64,000 bases of DNA from CAVSUR01 sp963846005 (GTDB lineage: Bacteria; Actinomycetota; Actinomycetes; Streptosporangiales; Streptosporangiaceae), in assembly GCA_963846005.1 (NCBI GenBank), contig CAWJUH010000001.1, forward strand, positions 62,001 through 126,000, written 5' to 3'. Position numbers and translations under genes: made by a program. The notes under the pieces were generated by a model. The model was not told where the DNA came from. It did not search any database and worked only from the letters and a program-made list of their open reading frames with translations. Shown here piece after piece: positions 32,172-42,358 of the stretch. Every line of letters begins with the position of its first letter. The first letter of the stretch is position 1.

Positions 32172-34210
32172 GTGGCAGATCCGGCGAGCTACCGCCCGGC
32201 CTACGGCTCCATCCCCGAGTCTCCCGGCGTCTACCGGTTCCGCGACGAGCGCGGCCGGGTGATCTACGTCGGCAAGGCCAAGTCGCTGCGCTCGCGGCTC
32301 AACTCCTACTTCGCGGACTTCGCCAGCCTGCACCCGCGCACCCAGACCATGCTGCGCACCGCGGCCAGGGTGGACTGGACCATCGTCGGCACCGAGGTCG
32401 AGGCGCTCCAGCTGGAGTACTCGTGGATCAAGGAGTTCGATCCGCGGTTCAACGTCCGGTACCGGGACGACAAGAGCTACCCCTACCTCGCGGTGACGAT
32501 GGACGAGGAGTACCCGCGGGTGATGGTGCTGCGCGGGGCCAAGCGCCGCGGGGTGCGCTACTTCGGCCCCTACTCGCACGCCTGGGCGATCCGCGACACC
32601 GTCGACACGCTGCTGCGGGTGTTCCCGGTCCGGACCTGCTCGGCCGGGGTGTTCAAGCGGGCCGGGCAGATCGGCCGGCCCTGCCTGCTCGGCTACATCG
32701 GCAAGTGCTCCGCGCCGTGCGTGGACCGGATCAGCGCCGCGGGCCACCGGGAGCTGGCCGAGGAGTTCTGCGACTTCATGGCCGGGCAGACCGGCAAATT
32801 CATCCGGCGGCTGGAAACCGAGATGCGCGCCGCGTCCGGCGCCGAGGAGTACGAGCGCGCGGCCCGGCTGCGCGACGACATCCAGGCGCTGCAGCGGGCG
32901 CTGGAGAAGCAGGCCGTGGTGCTGCCGGACGGCACCGACTGCGACGTCATCGCGCTGGCGGAGGACCAGCTCGAGGCGGCCGTGCAGGTCTTCTACGTGC
33001 GCGGCGGGCGAGTCCGCGGCCAGCGCGGCTGGGTGGTCGACAAGGTCGACGACGTGAGCAGCGGCGAGCTGATCGAGCAGTTCCTCGGCCAGGTCTACGG
33101 CGACGACCGGGCGGCCGATGACGGGCCGGCCGCGGCGGGACCGGACGCGCCGACGCGGCCGGCGCGGCGACGGGCGCCGCCGGCTGGAAGCGGGCTGGCG
33201 CCGAGCCCGGCGCGATCCCGCGGGAGGTGCTCGTCGCCGCGCTGCCGCCGGACGCGGCCGCGGTCGAGGAATGGCTGGCGGGCCGGCGCGGCAGCCGGGT
33301 GCAACCTGCGGGTGCCGCAGCGCGGCGACAAGAAGGCGCTGCTGGACACGGTGGCCAAGAACGCCGGCGCAGTCGCTGGCGCTGCACAAGACCCGGCGGG
33401 CCAGCGACCTGACCACCCGCAGCCGGGCCCTGTCGGAGATCCAGGATGCGCTCGGGCTGGACGAGGCCCCGCTGCGGATCGAGAGCTACGACGTCTCCAA
33501 CCTGCAGGGCACGCACGTGGTGGCGTCGATGGTGGTGTTCGAGGACGGGCTGGCCCGCAAGTCGGAGTACCGCCGGTTTTCGGTCAAGGGCCTGGACGGC
33601 ACCGACGACGTGGCCGCGATCCGCGAGGTCATCGGCCGCCGGTTCCGCCGCTACCTGGCCGAGCAGCAGCCGCACGGACCGCGGAGGCCGCGGCGCTGGC
33701 CGAGGCGTCGAGCTCAGGTGACGACGGCGTAAATTTGCCTACCCTCCCAACCTGCTGGTGATCGACGGCGGGCCCGCGCAGGTCGCCGCGGCCGTGACCG
33801 CGCTGGAGGAGACCGGCATCGTCGAGGTCTCGGTCTGCGGGCTGGCCAAGCGGCTGGAGGAGGTGTGGCTGCCCGGCGAGGACGGGCCGGTCATCCTGCC
33901 GCGCACCAGCGAGGGCCTGTACCTGCTGCAGCGGGTCAGGGACGAGGCGCACCGGTTCGCGATCACCTACCACCGGGCCAAGCGGTCGGCGGCGCTGACG
34001 GTCAGCGAGCTGGACGACGTGCCGGGCCTCGGCCCGGCCCGGCGGGCCGCGCTGCTGCGCGAGTTCGGGTCGGTGCGCAAGCTGCGGCAGGCGTCCGCGG
34101 ATGAGATCGCCGCGCTGCCCGGATTCGGGCCGCGGCTGGCCGAGGGAATCGTGGCGGCGCTGCGGGACGGGGAAGCGGCGCAGCCGGAACCTGCCGGGGG
34201 GCGGACATGA
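32172..34210 (+). pseudogene. uvrC: UvrABC excinuclease subunit C (about four frame changes)
   Basis: The GIY-YIG domain at the N-terminus is intact: PGVYRFRDERGRVIYVGKAKSLRSRL, RYFGPYSHAWAIRDT and the C4 zinc cluster CSAGVF...CLLGYIGKCSAPC. The UVR motif (YERAARLRDDIQALQRAL) follows. Frame changes fall near 33190, 33295, 33365 and 33700. The RNase H-like half (IESYDVSNLQGTHVVASMVV, YRRFSVKG, IDGGPAQVAAA) and the helix-hairpin-helix end (DDVPGLGPARRAALL) are all present in turn. UvrC makes the two incisions of nucleotide excision repair, so such damage is probably sequencing error. GTG 32172 may be leaderless (TAGAGT box 12 nt upstream). Confidence 0.9.
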
Positions 34211-35088
34211 CGGGACAGCGGGACAGCGGGACGCCGGAGATCGTGATCATCACCGGGATGTCGGGGGCCGGGCGCAGCACCGCGGCCAAATCGCTGGAGG
34301 ACCTCGACTGGTTCGTGGCCGACAACCTGCCGCCCGACCTGCTGCCGATGATGTCGGACCTGGCCCGCCGGGCCTCCGGCGCGGTGCCCAGGCTGGCCGC
34401 CGTGGTCGACGTGCGCAGCCGGGCGTTCTCCTCCGACCTGAAATCGGTCATCGGCGAGCTGGAATCGCGCGGCGGGCGGCCGTTCGTGGTGTTCCTGGAG
34501 GCCGACGACGACACCCTGGTCCGCCGGTTCGACAGCGTCCGCCGCCCGCACCCGCTGCAGGAGGGCGGCCGGGTGGTGGACGGGATCAGCGCCGAGCGGG
34601 AGCAGCTGGCCGGGCTGCGCGCCGACGCCGACCTGCTGATCGACACCTCCAAGCTGAACGTGCACGAGCTGCGGGCGCGGATGCGCGACCAGTTCGGCGA
34701 CGCCGCCGGCCGGGCCATGCGGGTCAACATCGTCTCGTTCGGGTTCAAGTACGGCCTGCCGGTGGACGCGGACATGGTCGTCGACCTCCGGTTCCTGCCC
34801 AACCCGCACTGGGTGCCCGAGCTGGCCCCGCTCACCGGCCAGGACGAGCCGGTCCGCGACTACGTGCTCGGCCAGCCGGACACGCCCGGCTACCTGGACG
34901 CCTACGTCGCCTCGCTCGAGATCGCGCTGGCCGGCTACGGGCGGGCCGGCAAGCACTACGTGCTGCTGGCCGTCGGCTGCACCGGCGGCAAGCACCGCAG
35001 CGTCGCGATCGCCGAGGAGATCGCGGTGCGGCTGGCCGGGGCGCCGGCGGCGATCCAGGTGACGCACCGCGACCTGGGGCGGGAATGA
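34207..35088 (+). CDS. rapZ: RNase adapter/nucleotide-binding protein RapZ (YvcJ)
   Basis: 293 aa. P-loop GMSGAGRSTAAKSLED at residue ~17, then WFVADNLPPDLL, VDVRSRAF, the Walker-B-like VVFLEADD and TRRPHPL-like RRPHPLQEGG. The C-terminal domain has VGCTGGKHRSVAIAE, the metabolite-binding part. In enteric bacteria RapZ guides GlmZ decay and senses glucosamine-6-P; in actinobacteria its role is less clear. ATG overlaps the uvrC end by 4 bp and its stop overlaps the yvcK ATG. Confidence 0.94.
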   Translation: MTGQRDSGTPEIVIITGMSGAGRSTAAKSLEDLDWFVADNLPPDLLPMMSDLARRASGAVPRLAAVVDVRSRAFSSDLKSVIGELESRGGRPFVVFLEADDDTLVRRFDSVRRPHPLQEGGRVVDGISAEREQLAGLRADADLLIDTSKLNVHELRARMRDQFGDAAGRAMRVNIVSFGFKYGLPVDADMVVDLRFLPNPHWVPELAPLTGQDEPVRDYVLGQPDTPGYLDAYVASLEIALAGYGRAGKHYVLLAVGCTGGKHRSVAIAEEIAVRLAGAPAAIQVTHRDLGRE

Positions 35089-36111
35089 CGGCGCTGCGCC
35101 AGCCGCGGGCCCGGGTCGTCGCGCTCGGCGGCGGCCACGGCCTGGCCGCCTCGCTGTCCGCGCTGCGGCGGGTCACCAGGGAGCTGACCGCGATCGTCAC
35201 CGTGGCCGACGACGGCGGCTCCAGCGGGCGGCTGCGCCGCCAGTACGGGGTGCTGCCGCCCGGCGACCTGCGGATGGCGCTGGCTGCGCTGTGCGGCGAC
35301 GACGCCTGGGGCACCACCTGGAGCAAGGTGGTCCAGCACCGGCTCGGCGGCCTGCCCGGCGCGGCCGCGCCGGACCCTGCTGCCCGCACCGGCGGCCGGG
35401 CCCGCGGCCGCCGACCGGCTCAGCGGCCACGCGGTCGGCAACTTGCTGATCGTGGCGCTGTGGGAGCTGCTCGGCGACCCGGTCCAGGGCCTGGACTGGG
35501 TCGGCCGGCTGCTCGGCGCGCACGGCCGGGTGCTGCCGATGGCCTCGGTGCCGCTGGACCTGGTCGCGCAGGTGGAAGGGGCAGACCCGGCCAGGCCGGA
35601 TGATCTGAGCACCGTCCGGGGCCAGGTTGCCTGCGCGTCGACGACCGGCCGGGTACGGTCGTTGTCATTGGTGCCCGCCGACCCCCCTGCCTGCGCCGAG
35701 GCCCTCGCGGCTGTCGGCGAGGCCGACTGGGTGGTGCTCGGCCCCGGCTCGTGGTTCACCAGCGTGATCCCGCACCTGCTGGTGCCCGGCCTGGCCGCCG
35801 CGCTGGTGGGGACGCGGGCCCGGCGGCTGGTCGCGCTGAACCTGGCCCCGCAGCCGGGGGAGACGGCGGGCTTCGCGCCGCACACGCACCTGGAGGTACT
35901 GGCCGATCATGCACCGGACCTGGTGATCGACGTCGTGCTCGCGGACCGCGCCGCGGTCGCGGGGACCACCGCTGAGCTGGAGAAGGCCGCCGGCCTGCTG
36001 GGCGGCCGGCTGGTGCTGGCCGACCTGGCCATGGGGGACGGCACACCGCGCCACGATCCGCGCCGGATGGCGGGCGCATTCGCGCAACTTTTCAAGAGGG
36101 AGCAACGCTGA
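35085..36111 (+). pseudogene. yvcK: Gluconeogenesis factor YvcK/CofD-like (one frame change)
   Basis: Starts VVALGGGHGLAASLSALRRV, then TVADDGGSSGRLRRQYGVLPPGD, typical of YvcK. Near 35390 the frame changes, and SGHAVGNLLIVALWELLGD continues through GPGSWFTSVIPHLLVPGL and AQPGETAGF-like NLAPQPGETAGF to the end (TGA 36109-36111). Total ~341 aa is normal. YvcK binds UDP-GlcNAc and controls growth on gluconeogenic carbon and cell-wall synthesis. Position between rapZ and whiA is conserved in Gram-positives. Confidence 0.88.
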
Positions 36112-37091
36112 TGGCACTGACCAGCCTGGTCAAGGACGAGCTCAGCCGGGTCAGCGTGGTCAAGCCGTGCTGCCGCAAGGCGGAGGTATCCACGCTGCTG
36201 CGGTTCGCCGGGGGCCTGCACCTGGCCGCCGGGCGGATCGTGGTCGAGGCCGAGCTGGACACCGGGGCGGTCGCGCGGCGGCTGCGCAAGGACATCTCCG
36301 ACGTGTTCGGGCACGCCTCGGAGCTGATCGTGCTGGCGCCGAGCGGGCTGCGCAAGGGCAACAGGTACGTGGTCAGGGTGAGCGCGGACGGGGACAGCCT
36401 GGCCCGCCAGACCGGCCTGGTGGACAGCCGCGGCCGGCCGGTGCGCGGCCTGCCCCGGCAGGTCGTGGCCGGCACCACCTGCGACTGCGAGGCGGCCTGG
36501 CGGGGCGCGTTCCTGGCTCACGGCAGCCTGACCGAGCCGGGCCGGTCGATGTCGCTGGAGGTCACCTGCCCCGGGCCGGAGGCGGCGCTGGCCATGGTCG
36601 GGGCGGCCCGGCGGCTGAAGATCCATGCCAAGGCGCGGGACGTGCGCGGGGTGGACCGGGTCGTGGTCCGCGACGGGGAGGCCATCAGCGCGCTGCTCAC
36701 CCGGCTCGGCGCGCACGACAGCGTGCTGGCCTGGGAGGAACGGCGGATGCGCCGCGAGGTCCGGGCCACCGCCAACCGGCTGGCCAACTTCGACGACGCG
36801 AACCTGCGGCGCAGCGCGCGGGCGGCGGTGGCGGCCGGGGCCCGGGTGGAGCGGGCGCTGGAGATACTCGGCCCGGACGCGCCCGAGCACCTGATCGTGG
36901 CCGGCCAGCTGCGGATCAAGCACCGCCAGGCCAGCCTGGAGGAACTCGGCCAGCTGGCCGACCCGGCCCTGACCAAGGACGCCATTGCCGGGCGGATCCG
37001 GCGGCTGCTCGCGCTGGCCGACCGGCGGGCCGCCGAGCTCGGCATCCCCGGCACCGAGGCGCACCTGACGCCCGACATGCTGGTGCCCTGA
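36111..37091 (+). CDS. whiA: Sporulation/cell-division regulator WhiA
   Basis: 326 aa. LAGLIDADG-like N-terminal domain (LLRFAGGLHLAAGRIVVEAEL; RGAFLAHGSLTEPGRSMSLEV), followed by a C-terminal HTH with LANFDDANLRRSARAAV and a helical SLEELGQLADPALTKDAIAGRIRRLLALA. In Streptomyces WhiA works with WhiB to start sporulation septation; it is present in nearly all Gram-positives. ATG 36111 has GGGAG 8 nt upstream. First intact gene after the frame-damaged uvrC-yvcK stretch. Confidence 0.95.
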   Translation: MALTSLVKDELSRVSVVKPCCRKAEVSTLLRFAGGLHLAAGRIVVEAELDTGAVARRLRKDISDVFGHASELIVLAPSGLRKGNRYVVRVSADGDSLARQTGLVDSRGRPVRGLPRQVVAGTTCDCEAAWRGAFLAHGSLTEPGRSMSLEVTCPGPEAALAMVGAARRLKIHAKARDVRGVDRVVVRDGEAISALLTRLGAHDSVLAWEERRMRREVRATANRLANFDDANLRRSARAAVAAGARVERALEILGPDAPEHLIVAGQLRIKHRQASLEELGQLADPALTKDAIAGRIRRLLALADRRAAELGIPGTEAHLTPDMLVP

Positions 37092-37137
37092 CCAATTACC
37101 CTGAGATCGCGCATTTCGCACACTGAGGAGAACAAGG

Positions 37138-38163
37138 GTGACTGTCCGAGTAGGAATCAATGGCTTCGGCCGTATCGGGCGCAATTTCTGGCGGGCGGTG
37201 CACGCGGATCCCGCGGCCGCCGCCGAGATAGAGATCGTCGCCGCCAACGACCTGACCGACGCGAAGACCCTTGCGCATCTGCTCAAGTACGACACCGTGC
37301 TCGGCACCCTCGACACTGACGTGCGCGCCGAGGGCGACGTGCTGCACGCGGGCGGCGGCCAGCTCAAGGTGCTGGCCGAGCGGGACCCGGCCGCACTGCC
37401 GTGGGCTGACCTCGGCGCCGACATCGTGCTGGAGTCGACCGGCAGGTTCACGGACGCCGACGACGCCCGCAAGCACATCGCGGCGGGCGCGAAGAAGGTC
37501 ATCATCTCGGCCCCGGCCAAGGGCGAGGACCTCACGGTCGTGATGGGCGTGAACGACTCCGCCTACGACCCGGCCGCGCACCACATCATCTCGAACGCGT
37601 CGTGCACCACGAACTGCGTCGCGCCGCTGGCCAAGGTGCTGCAGGACAGCTTCGGCATCGTCAGGGGCATGATGACGACCATCCACGCCTACACCAACGA
37701 CCAGGTCATCCTGGACTTCCCGCATAAGGACCTGCGCCGGGCCCGGGCCGCCGCGCAGAACGTCATCCCGACCACCACCGGCGCCGCCCGGGCCACCGCC
37801 CTGGTGCTGCCGGAGCTGAAGGGCAAGCTGGACGGGATGGCCATGCGGGTCCCGGTGCCGGACGGCTCGGTCACCGACCTGGTCGTGCAGCTGCAGCGGG
37901 AGGCGACGATCGAGGAAGTCAACGCCGCCTACAAGGCCGCCGCGGACGGCCCGCTCAAGGGTTACCTGTACTACTGCACCGACCCGGTGGTGTCCTCCGA
38001 CATCGTCGGCACCCCGTGGTCGTGCACGTTCGACTCGCAGCTCACCATGGCCGCCGGCGACCAGGTCAAGGTCATCGGCTGGTACGACAACGAGTGGGGT
38101 TACTCGCGCCGGCTGGCCGACCTGACCGTGCTGGTCGGCTCCCGGCTCGGCGGCGGATCGTGA
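37138..38163 (+). CDS. gap: Glyceraldehyde-3-phosphate dehydrogenase, type I
   Basis: 341 aa. NAD-binding start VRVGINGFGRIGRNFWRA, catalytic Cys at residue ~156 in SNASCTTNCVAPLAKVL, catalytic His in TTIHAYTNDQ, and WYDNEWGYSRRL at the end. It oxidises G3P with phosphate in glycolysis. GTG 37138 has GAGGAGAACAAGG upstream. The stop overlaps the pgk GTG by 4 bp. Part of gap-pgk-tpiA. Confidence 0.97.
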   Translation: MTVRVGINGFGRIGRNFWRAVHADPAAAAEIEIVAANDLTDAKTLAHLLKYDTVLGTLDTDVRAEGDVLHAGGGQLKVLAERDPAALPWADLGADIVLESTGRFTDADDARKHIAAGAKKVIISAPAKGEDLTVVMGVNDSAYDPAAHHIISNASCTTNCVAPLAKVLQDSFGIVRGMMTTIHAYTNDQVILDFPHKDLRRARAAAQNVIPTTTGAARATALVLPELKGKLDGMAMRVPVPDGSVTDLVVQLQREATIEEVNAAYKAAADGPLKGYLYYCTDPVVSSDIVGTPWSCTFDSQLTMAAGDQVKVIGWYDNEWGYSRRLADLTVLVGSRLGGGS

Positions 38164-39368
38164 GGCAAGTCGGCGACCTGGAGGCAGCCGGGCGCACCAT
38201 CCTCCTCCGGGCGGACCTCAACGTGCCGCTGGACGGCACCACGATCACCGACGACAACCGGATCCGGGCCAGCCTGCCCACCCTGACCAGCCTGACCGGC
38301 CGGGGCGCGCGGGTCGTCATCGCCGCGCACCTCGGCCGCCCCGGGGGCGGCAGCTACGCCGAGCGGGCGGCGGGCGGCCCGTCGCTCGCCCCGGTCGCCC
38401 GCCGGCTCGCCGAGCTGCTCGGCGCCGAGGTCGCGCTGGCCGAGGACACCGCGGGCCCGGGCGCCGCCGCGCTCGCCTCCGGGCTGAAGGACGGCCAGGC
38501 CGGGCTGCTGGAGAACGTCCGGTTCGAGCCGGCCGAGACCAGCAAGGACGATGCGCAGCGGGCCGAGCTGGCCCGCCGGTTCGCCGCGCTCGCGCAGGGC
38601 TATGTGGGCGACGGCTTCGGCGCGCTGCACCGCAAGCACGCCAGCGTCTACGACGTGCCGGCGCTGCTGCCGCACGCGGCCGGGAAGCTGGTGATGGCCG
38701 AGGTCGAGGTGCTGCGCCAGCTGACCCAGGACCCGCGCCGCCCCTACGTGGTGGTGCTCGGCGGGGCCAAGCCGTCGGACAAGCTCGCGGTGATCGCGAA
38801 CCTGCTGGACAAGGCCGACCGGCTGCTGATCGGCGGCGGCATGTCCTACACGTTCCTGGCCGCGCAGGGCCACGAGGTCGGCAAGTCCCTGCTGGAAGCC
38901 GACCAGCTGGACAGCGTCCGCCAGATCATGGCCGGCGCGCGGGAGCGCGGCGTGGAGATCGTGCTGCCGCTCGACCTGGTCGGCGCGGCCGGCTTCGCGG
39001 CCGACGCCGAGCACCAGGTGTACCCGGTGACGGCGTTCCCCGCGGACCGGGAGAGCCTGGACATGGGCCCGGCGACCCGGGAGCTGTACGCGGCCAAGCT
39101 GGCCGACGCGGCGACCGTGTTCTGGAACGGTCCGGTGGGCGTGTTCGAGTTCCCCGCGTTCGCGGCCGGCACCCGCGCGGTGGCCGAGGCCATCGCCAAG
39201 GTCAGCGGGCTGACCGTGGTCGGCGGCGGCGACTCGGCCGCCGCGGTCCGCCAGCTCGGCATCCCGCCGGGCTCGTTCAGCCACATCTCGACCGGCGGCG
39301 GGGCCAGCCTGGAGTACCTGGAGGGCGCGACGCTGCCCGGCCTGGCCGCGCTGGAGGCCGCCGGATGA
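38160..39368 (+). CDS. pgk: Phosphoglycerate kinase
   Basis: 402 aa. LLRADLNVPLDG, AAHLGRPGG, ENVRFEPAE, VLGGAKPSDKLAVI, WNGPVGVFE and GGGDSAAAV are the expected substrate- and nucleotide-binding segments. The family FVNDAFG stretch reads YVGDGFGALHRKHAS here, the actinobacterial form. It makes ATP from 1,3-bisphosphoglycerate. GTG 38160 overlaps gap, and the end overlaps tpiA. Confidence 0.97.
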   Translation: MRQVGDLEAAGRTILLRADLNVPLDGTTITDDNRIRASLPTLTSLTGRGARVVIAAHLGRPGGGSYAERAAGGPSLAPVARRLAELLGAEVALAEDTAGPGAAALASGLKDGQAGLLENVRFEPAETSKDDAQRAELARRFAALAQGYVGDGFGALHRKHASVYDVPALLPHAAGKLVMAEVEVLRQLTQDPRRPYVVVLGGAKPSDKLAVIANLLDKADRLLIGGGMSYTFLAAQGHEVGKSLLEADQLDSVRQIMAGARERGVEIVLPLDLVGAAGFAADAEHQVYPVTAFPADRESLDMGPATRELYAAKLADAATVFWNGPVGVFEFPAFAAGTRAVAEAIAKVSGLTVVGGGDSAAAVRQLGIPPGSFSHISTGGGASLEYLEGATLPGLAALEAAG

Positions 39369-40156
39369 GCGCGGCGCGCAAGCCGCTGATCGCCGGCAAC
39401 TGGAAGATGCACAACACCCACTTCGAGGCGCTGGCGCTGACCCAGAAACTGGCGTTCACGCTCACCGACAAGGATCTGGACGCCGCCGAGGTGGCGGTGC
39501 TGCCGCCGTTCACCGCGCTGCGCAGCGTGCAGACCCTGATCGAGGGCGACAAGCTGCGGCTCGCCTACGGCGCGCAGGACGTGTCCGCGCACGACGACGG
39601 CGCCTACACCGGCGAGGTGTCCGGCCGGATGCTGGCCCGGCTCGGCTGCCGGTACGTGCTGGCCGGGCACTCCGAGCGGCGGCAGTACCACGGCGAGGAC
39701 GACGCGCTGGTCAACGCCAAGGTCAAGGTGGTGCTGGCGCACGGGATGGTGCCGGTGCTGTGCGTCGGCGAGCCGCTGCCGGTGCGGCAGTCGGGCGAGC
39801 ACCTGCCGCACACCCTGCGCCAGCTCGACGGCGGCCTGGCGGGCCTGGCCGCCGGGCAGGTCGGCGGGCTGGTGATCGCCTACGAGCCGGTCTGGGCGAT
39901 CGGCACCGGCGAGGTGGCGACCCCGGCCGACGCGCAGGAGGTCATCGGCGCGATCCGGGAGCGCGTCGGTGAGCGGCACGGTGCGCAGACCGCGGCCGCA
40001 GTGCGTATCCTGTATGGCGGATCGGTAAAGGGTGACAACATGCCGGCGATCATGGCGGAGCCCGACATTGACGGCGGCCTGGTCGGCGGGGCCAGCCTCG
40101 ATGCCGGCGAATTCGTGAAGATCTGCCGGTATCGTGAGTTCACCGTGGCATCCTGA
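39365..40156 (+). CDS. tpiA: Triosephosphate isomerase
   Basis: 263 aa TIM barrel. GNWKMH with the substrate Lys, the electrophilic His in LAGHSERRQY, catalytic Glu in AYEPVWAIGTG, loop-6 residues and the phosphate-binding YGGSVKGDN are complete. ATG 39365 overlaps pgk by 4 bp. It interconverts DHAP and G3P. Confidence 0.97.
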   Translation: MSAARKPLIAGNWKMHNTHFEALALTQKLAFTLTDKDLDAAEVAVLPPFTALRSVQTLIEGDKLRLAYGAQDVSAHDDGAYTGEVSGRMLARLGCRYVLAGHSERRQYHGEDDALVNAKVKVVLAHGMVPVLCVGEPLPVRQSGEHLPHTLRQLDGGLAGLAAGQVGGLVIAYEPVWAIGTGEVATPADAQEVIGAIRERVGERHGAQTAAAVRILYGGSVKGDNMPAIMAEPDIDGGLVGGASLDAGEFVKICRYREFTVAS

Positions 40157-40205
40157 GCCCTAGTACTGGCCACAGTACGCAGCAGAGCGGGAAAGTCGAG
40201 AGCAC

Positions 40206-40436
40206 GTGGTCATAGCAATCTCCATCGTCCTGATCATCACGAGCCTGCTGATGGTCTTGCTGGTGCTGCTGCACAAGGGCAAGGGCGGCGGGCTTTCCGA
40301 CCTGTTCGGCGGCGGAGTCACCTCCACGCTGGGCTCGTCGTCGGTGGTCGAGCGCAACCTCGACCGGATCACGATCTTCACCGGCATCCTGTGGTTCGTC
40401 AGCATCGTCGCACTGGGCCTGCTGACGAACAGGTAA
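40206..40436 (+). CDS. secG: Preprotein translocase subunit SecG
   Basis: 76 aa. Two membrane segments: IAISIVLIITSLLMVLLVLLH and ITIFTGILWFVSIVALGLL. The loop GKGGGLSDLFGGG between them is typical of SecG. It assists SecYEG protein export. GTG 40206; position after tpiA is the usual actinobacterial order. Confidence 0.92.
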   Translation: MVIAISIVLIITSLLMVLLVLLHKGKGGGLSDLFGGGVTSTLGSSSVVERNLDRITIFTGILWFVSIVALGLLTNR

Positions 40437-40536
40437 CGGCCCGCGCGCAGCGGTACGCAGCGTTTCGGTCACGGCCGCCCGGCGGCATGCCCTTCGCGGG
40501 CAGCACCCGGCGCGTCCTCCAGGCAAGGGGTGAGCA

Positions 40537-40872
40537 GTGAGCAGTGGCAATGCCATTCGCGGCAGCCGTGTCGGCGCCGGCCCGATGGGCGAGGCGGAGC
40601 GCGGTGAGGCGGCGCCGCGGGTGCGGGTCTCCTTCTGGTGCAGCAACGGGCACGAGACCAGGCCCAGCTTTGCCAGCGACGCCGCGATTCCCGACAGCTG
40701 GGACTGCCCGCGCTGCGGCCACCCGGCCGGCCAGGACCAGGAGAACCCGCCGGCCCCGCCGCACGCCGAGCCGTACAAGACGCACCTGGCATACGTGAAG
40801 GAGCGCCGCAACGACACCGACGGCGCCGCGATCCTGGCCGAGGCGCTGGAGCGCCTGCGCGCGAACGCCTGA
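40537..40872 (+). CDS. rbpA: RNA polymerase-binding protein RbpA
   Basis: 111 aa. N-terminal tail and core: GNAIRGSRVGAGP, then FWCSNGHETRPSFA and WDCPRCGHPAGQDQ with the zinc-ribbon-like Cys, ending in PYKTHLAYVKERRNDTDG, the sigma-interacting domain. RbpA stabilises RNA polymerase with group 1/2 sigma factors in actinobacteria. GTG start. Convergent with gad. Confidence 0.95.
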   Translation: MSSGNAIRGSRVGAGPMGEAERGEAAPRVRVSFWCSNGHETRPSFASDAAIPDSWDCPRCGHPAGQDQENPPAPPHAEPYKTHLAYVKERRNDTDGAAILAEALERLRANA

Positions 40873-40937
40873 GCGCGCGCCCATGCCAGCGTGCGCGAAC
40901 GCCTGAGGCCGCGCCGCCGCGCGCTGCGGCCGGCCGC

Positions 40938-42356
40938 TCAGTGCCGGAATCCCTGCCGGGGCTTGCCGGGCCGTAGCGGGCCGGGGGGATGCGGCAGCGC
41001 CGCCAGCGCTTCGGCCTGCTCGCGCAGGTCGTCCAGCAGCAGGTGGGCCAGGTCCATGCTGAATCCGTTGCGCACCACGATGCGCATCACCGCCACTTCG
41101 GTGAGGTTCGCCGGGAACGTGTAGGCCGGGACCAGCCAGCCGCGCTGGCGCATCCGCTCGGACAGGTCGAACACCGAGTAGCCCGCCGCCTGCGGGTCAC
41201 GCAGCCGGAAGGCGAACACGGGCAGCTCGCTGCCATCGGACAGCAGCTCGAACGGGCCCATCCCGGCGATATCTCCGGCCAGGTTCATGGCCACGTCCTG
41301 GCAGGCCTGCTGCACCTGGCGGTAGCCGTCGAAGCCCAGCCGCAGGAAGTTGTAGTACTGGGCCGCGATGTGCGCGCCCGGCCGGGAGAAGTTCAGCGCG
41401 AACGTCGGCATCTCCCCGCCGAGGTAGTTGACCTTGAACACCAGGTCCTCGGGCAGCGCTGCCTTGTCCCGCCAGACCACCCAGCCGACGCCGGGGTAGA
41501 CCAGCCCGTACTTGTGGCCGGAGGCGTTGATCGAGGCGACCCGCGGCACCCGGAAGTCCCACTCGACGTGGCCGTGCAGGAACGGCGCGATGAACCCGCC
41601 GGAGGCGCCGTCGACGTGCACCGGCACGTCGATGCCCTGGTCCGCCTGCAGCTGGTCCAGCGCGGCGCTGATCTCCGCGACCGGCTCGTAGCTGCCGTCC
41701 ATGGTGGAGCCCATGATCGCGACCACGCCGATCGTGTTCTCGTCGCAGCGCGCGGCGGCCTGGTCCGCGGTCAGGTGCAGCCGGCCTCGCTCCATCGGCA
41801 CCTGGCGCGCCTCCACCTGCCAGTACCGGCAGAACTTCTCCCAGCAGACCTGGACGTTGGTGCCCATCACCAGGTTCGGCTGGCCGGGGCCGGACTGTCC
41901 GGACGCTGCGCGGCGCTGCCGCCACCGCCACAGCAGCGCCATGCCGGCCAGCATGCACGCCTCGCTGGACCCGGTGGTCGAGCAGCCGGTGGCGGCGTTC
42001 TCGCTGCCGCCGGACGGCGCGTGCCACAGGTCGGCGAGGATGTTCACGCAGCGCCGCTCCAGCTCGGCGGTCTGCGGGTACTCGTCCTTATCGATCATGT
42101 TCTTGTCGAGGCACTCGGCCATCAGCGTGGCGGCCTGCGGCTCCATCCAGGTGGTGACGAACGTGGCCAGGTTCAGCCGGGCGTTGCCGTCCAGGATCAG
42201 CTCGTCCCTGACCACCTGCAGCGCGGTGTCGGGCAGCATGCCGCCGCGGGCCAGCCGGCTCTCGGGCATGGGGTCGGGGTCCTCGCGGACGTAGACCGGG
42301 TTGATGTCGAGCTCAGCGCGCCGGGCCAGCGGCTCGACCTTCGCGTGCAGGGCCAT
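40938..42356 (-). CDS. gad: Glutamate decarboxylase (PLP)
   Basis: 472 aa, class II decarboxylase of the GadB type. Conserved GCSTTGSSEACMLAG, VHVDGASGGFIAPF and the PLP lysine in SINASGHKYGLVYPG are clear, and the C-terminus has LAALPHPPGPL. It converts glutamate to GABA, using up a proton, and serves acid stress or GABA-shunt metabolism. ATG 42356 is in family position. It is unbroken although neighbours on its left side show many frame changes. Confidence 0.95.
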   Translation of the reverse strand: MALHAKVEPLARRAELDINPVYVREDPDPMPESRLARGGMLPDTALQVVRDELILDGNARLNLATFVTTWMEPQAATLMAECLDKNMIDKDEYPQTAELERRCVNILADLWHAPSGGSENAATGCSTTGSSEACMLAGMALLWRWRQRRAASGQSGPGQPNLVMGTNVQVCWEKFCRYWQVEARQVPMERGRLHLTADQAAARCDENTIGVVAIMGSTMDGSYEPVAEISAALDQLQADQGIDVPVHVDGASGGFIAPFLHGHVEWDFRVPRVASINASGHKYGLVYPGVGWVVWRDKAALPEDLVFKVNYLGGEMPTFALNFSRPGAHIAAQYYNFLRLGFDGYRQVQQACQDVAMNLAGDIAGMGPFELLSDGSELPVFAFRLRDPQAAGYSVFDLSERMRQRGWLVPAYTFPANLTEVAVMRIVVRNGFSMDLAHLLLDDLREQAEALAALPHPPGPLRPGKPRQGFRH

Positions 42357-42358
42357 GG

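Noticed and set aside
32172..34210. Programmed frameshifting in uvrC
   Set aside because: Four changes in one gene, in both directions and without slippery-site plus pseudoknot layout, fit sequence errors better.
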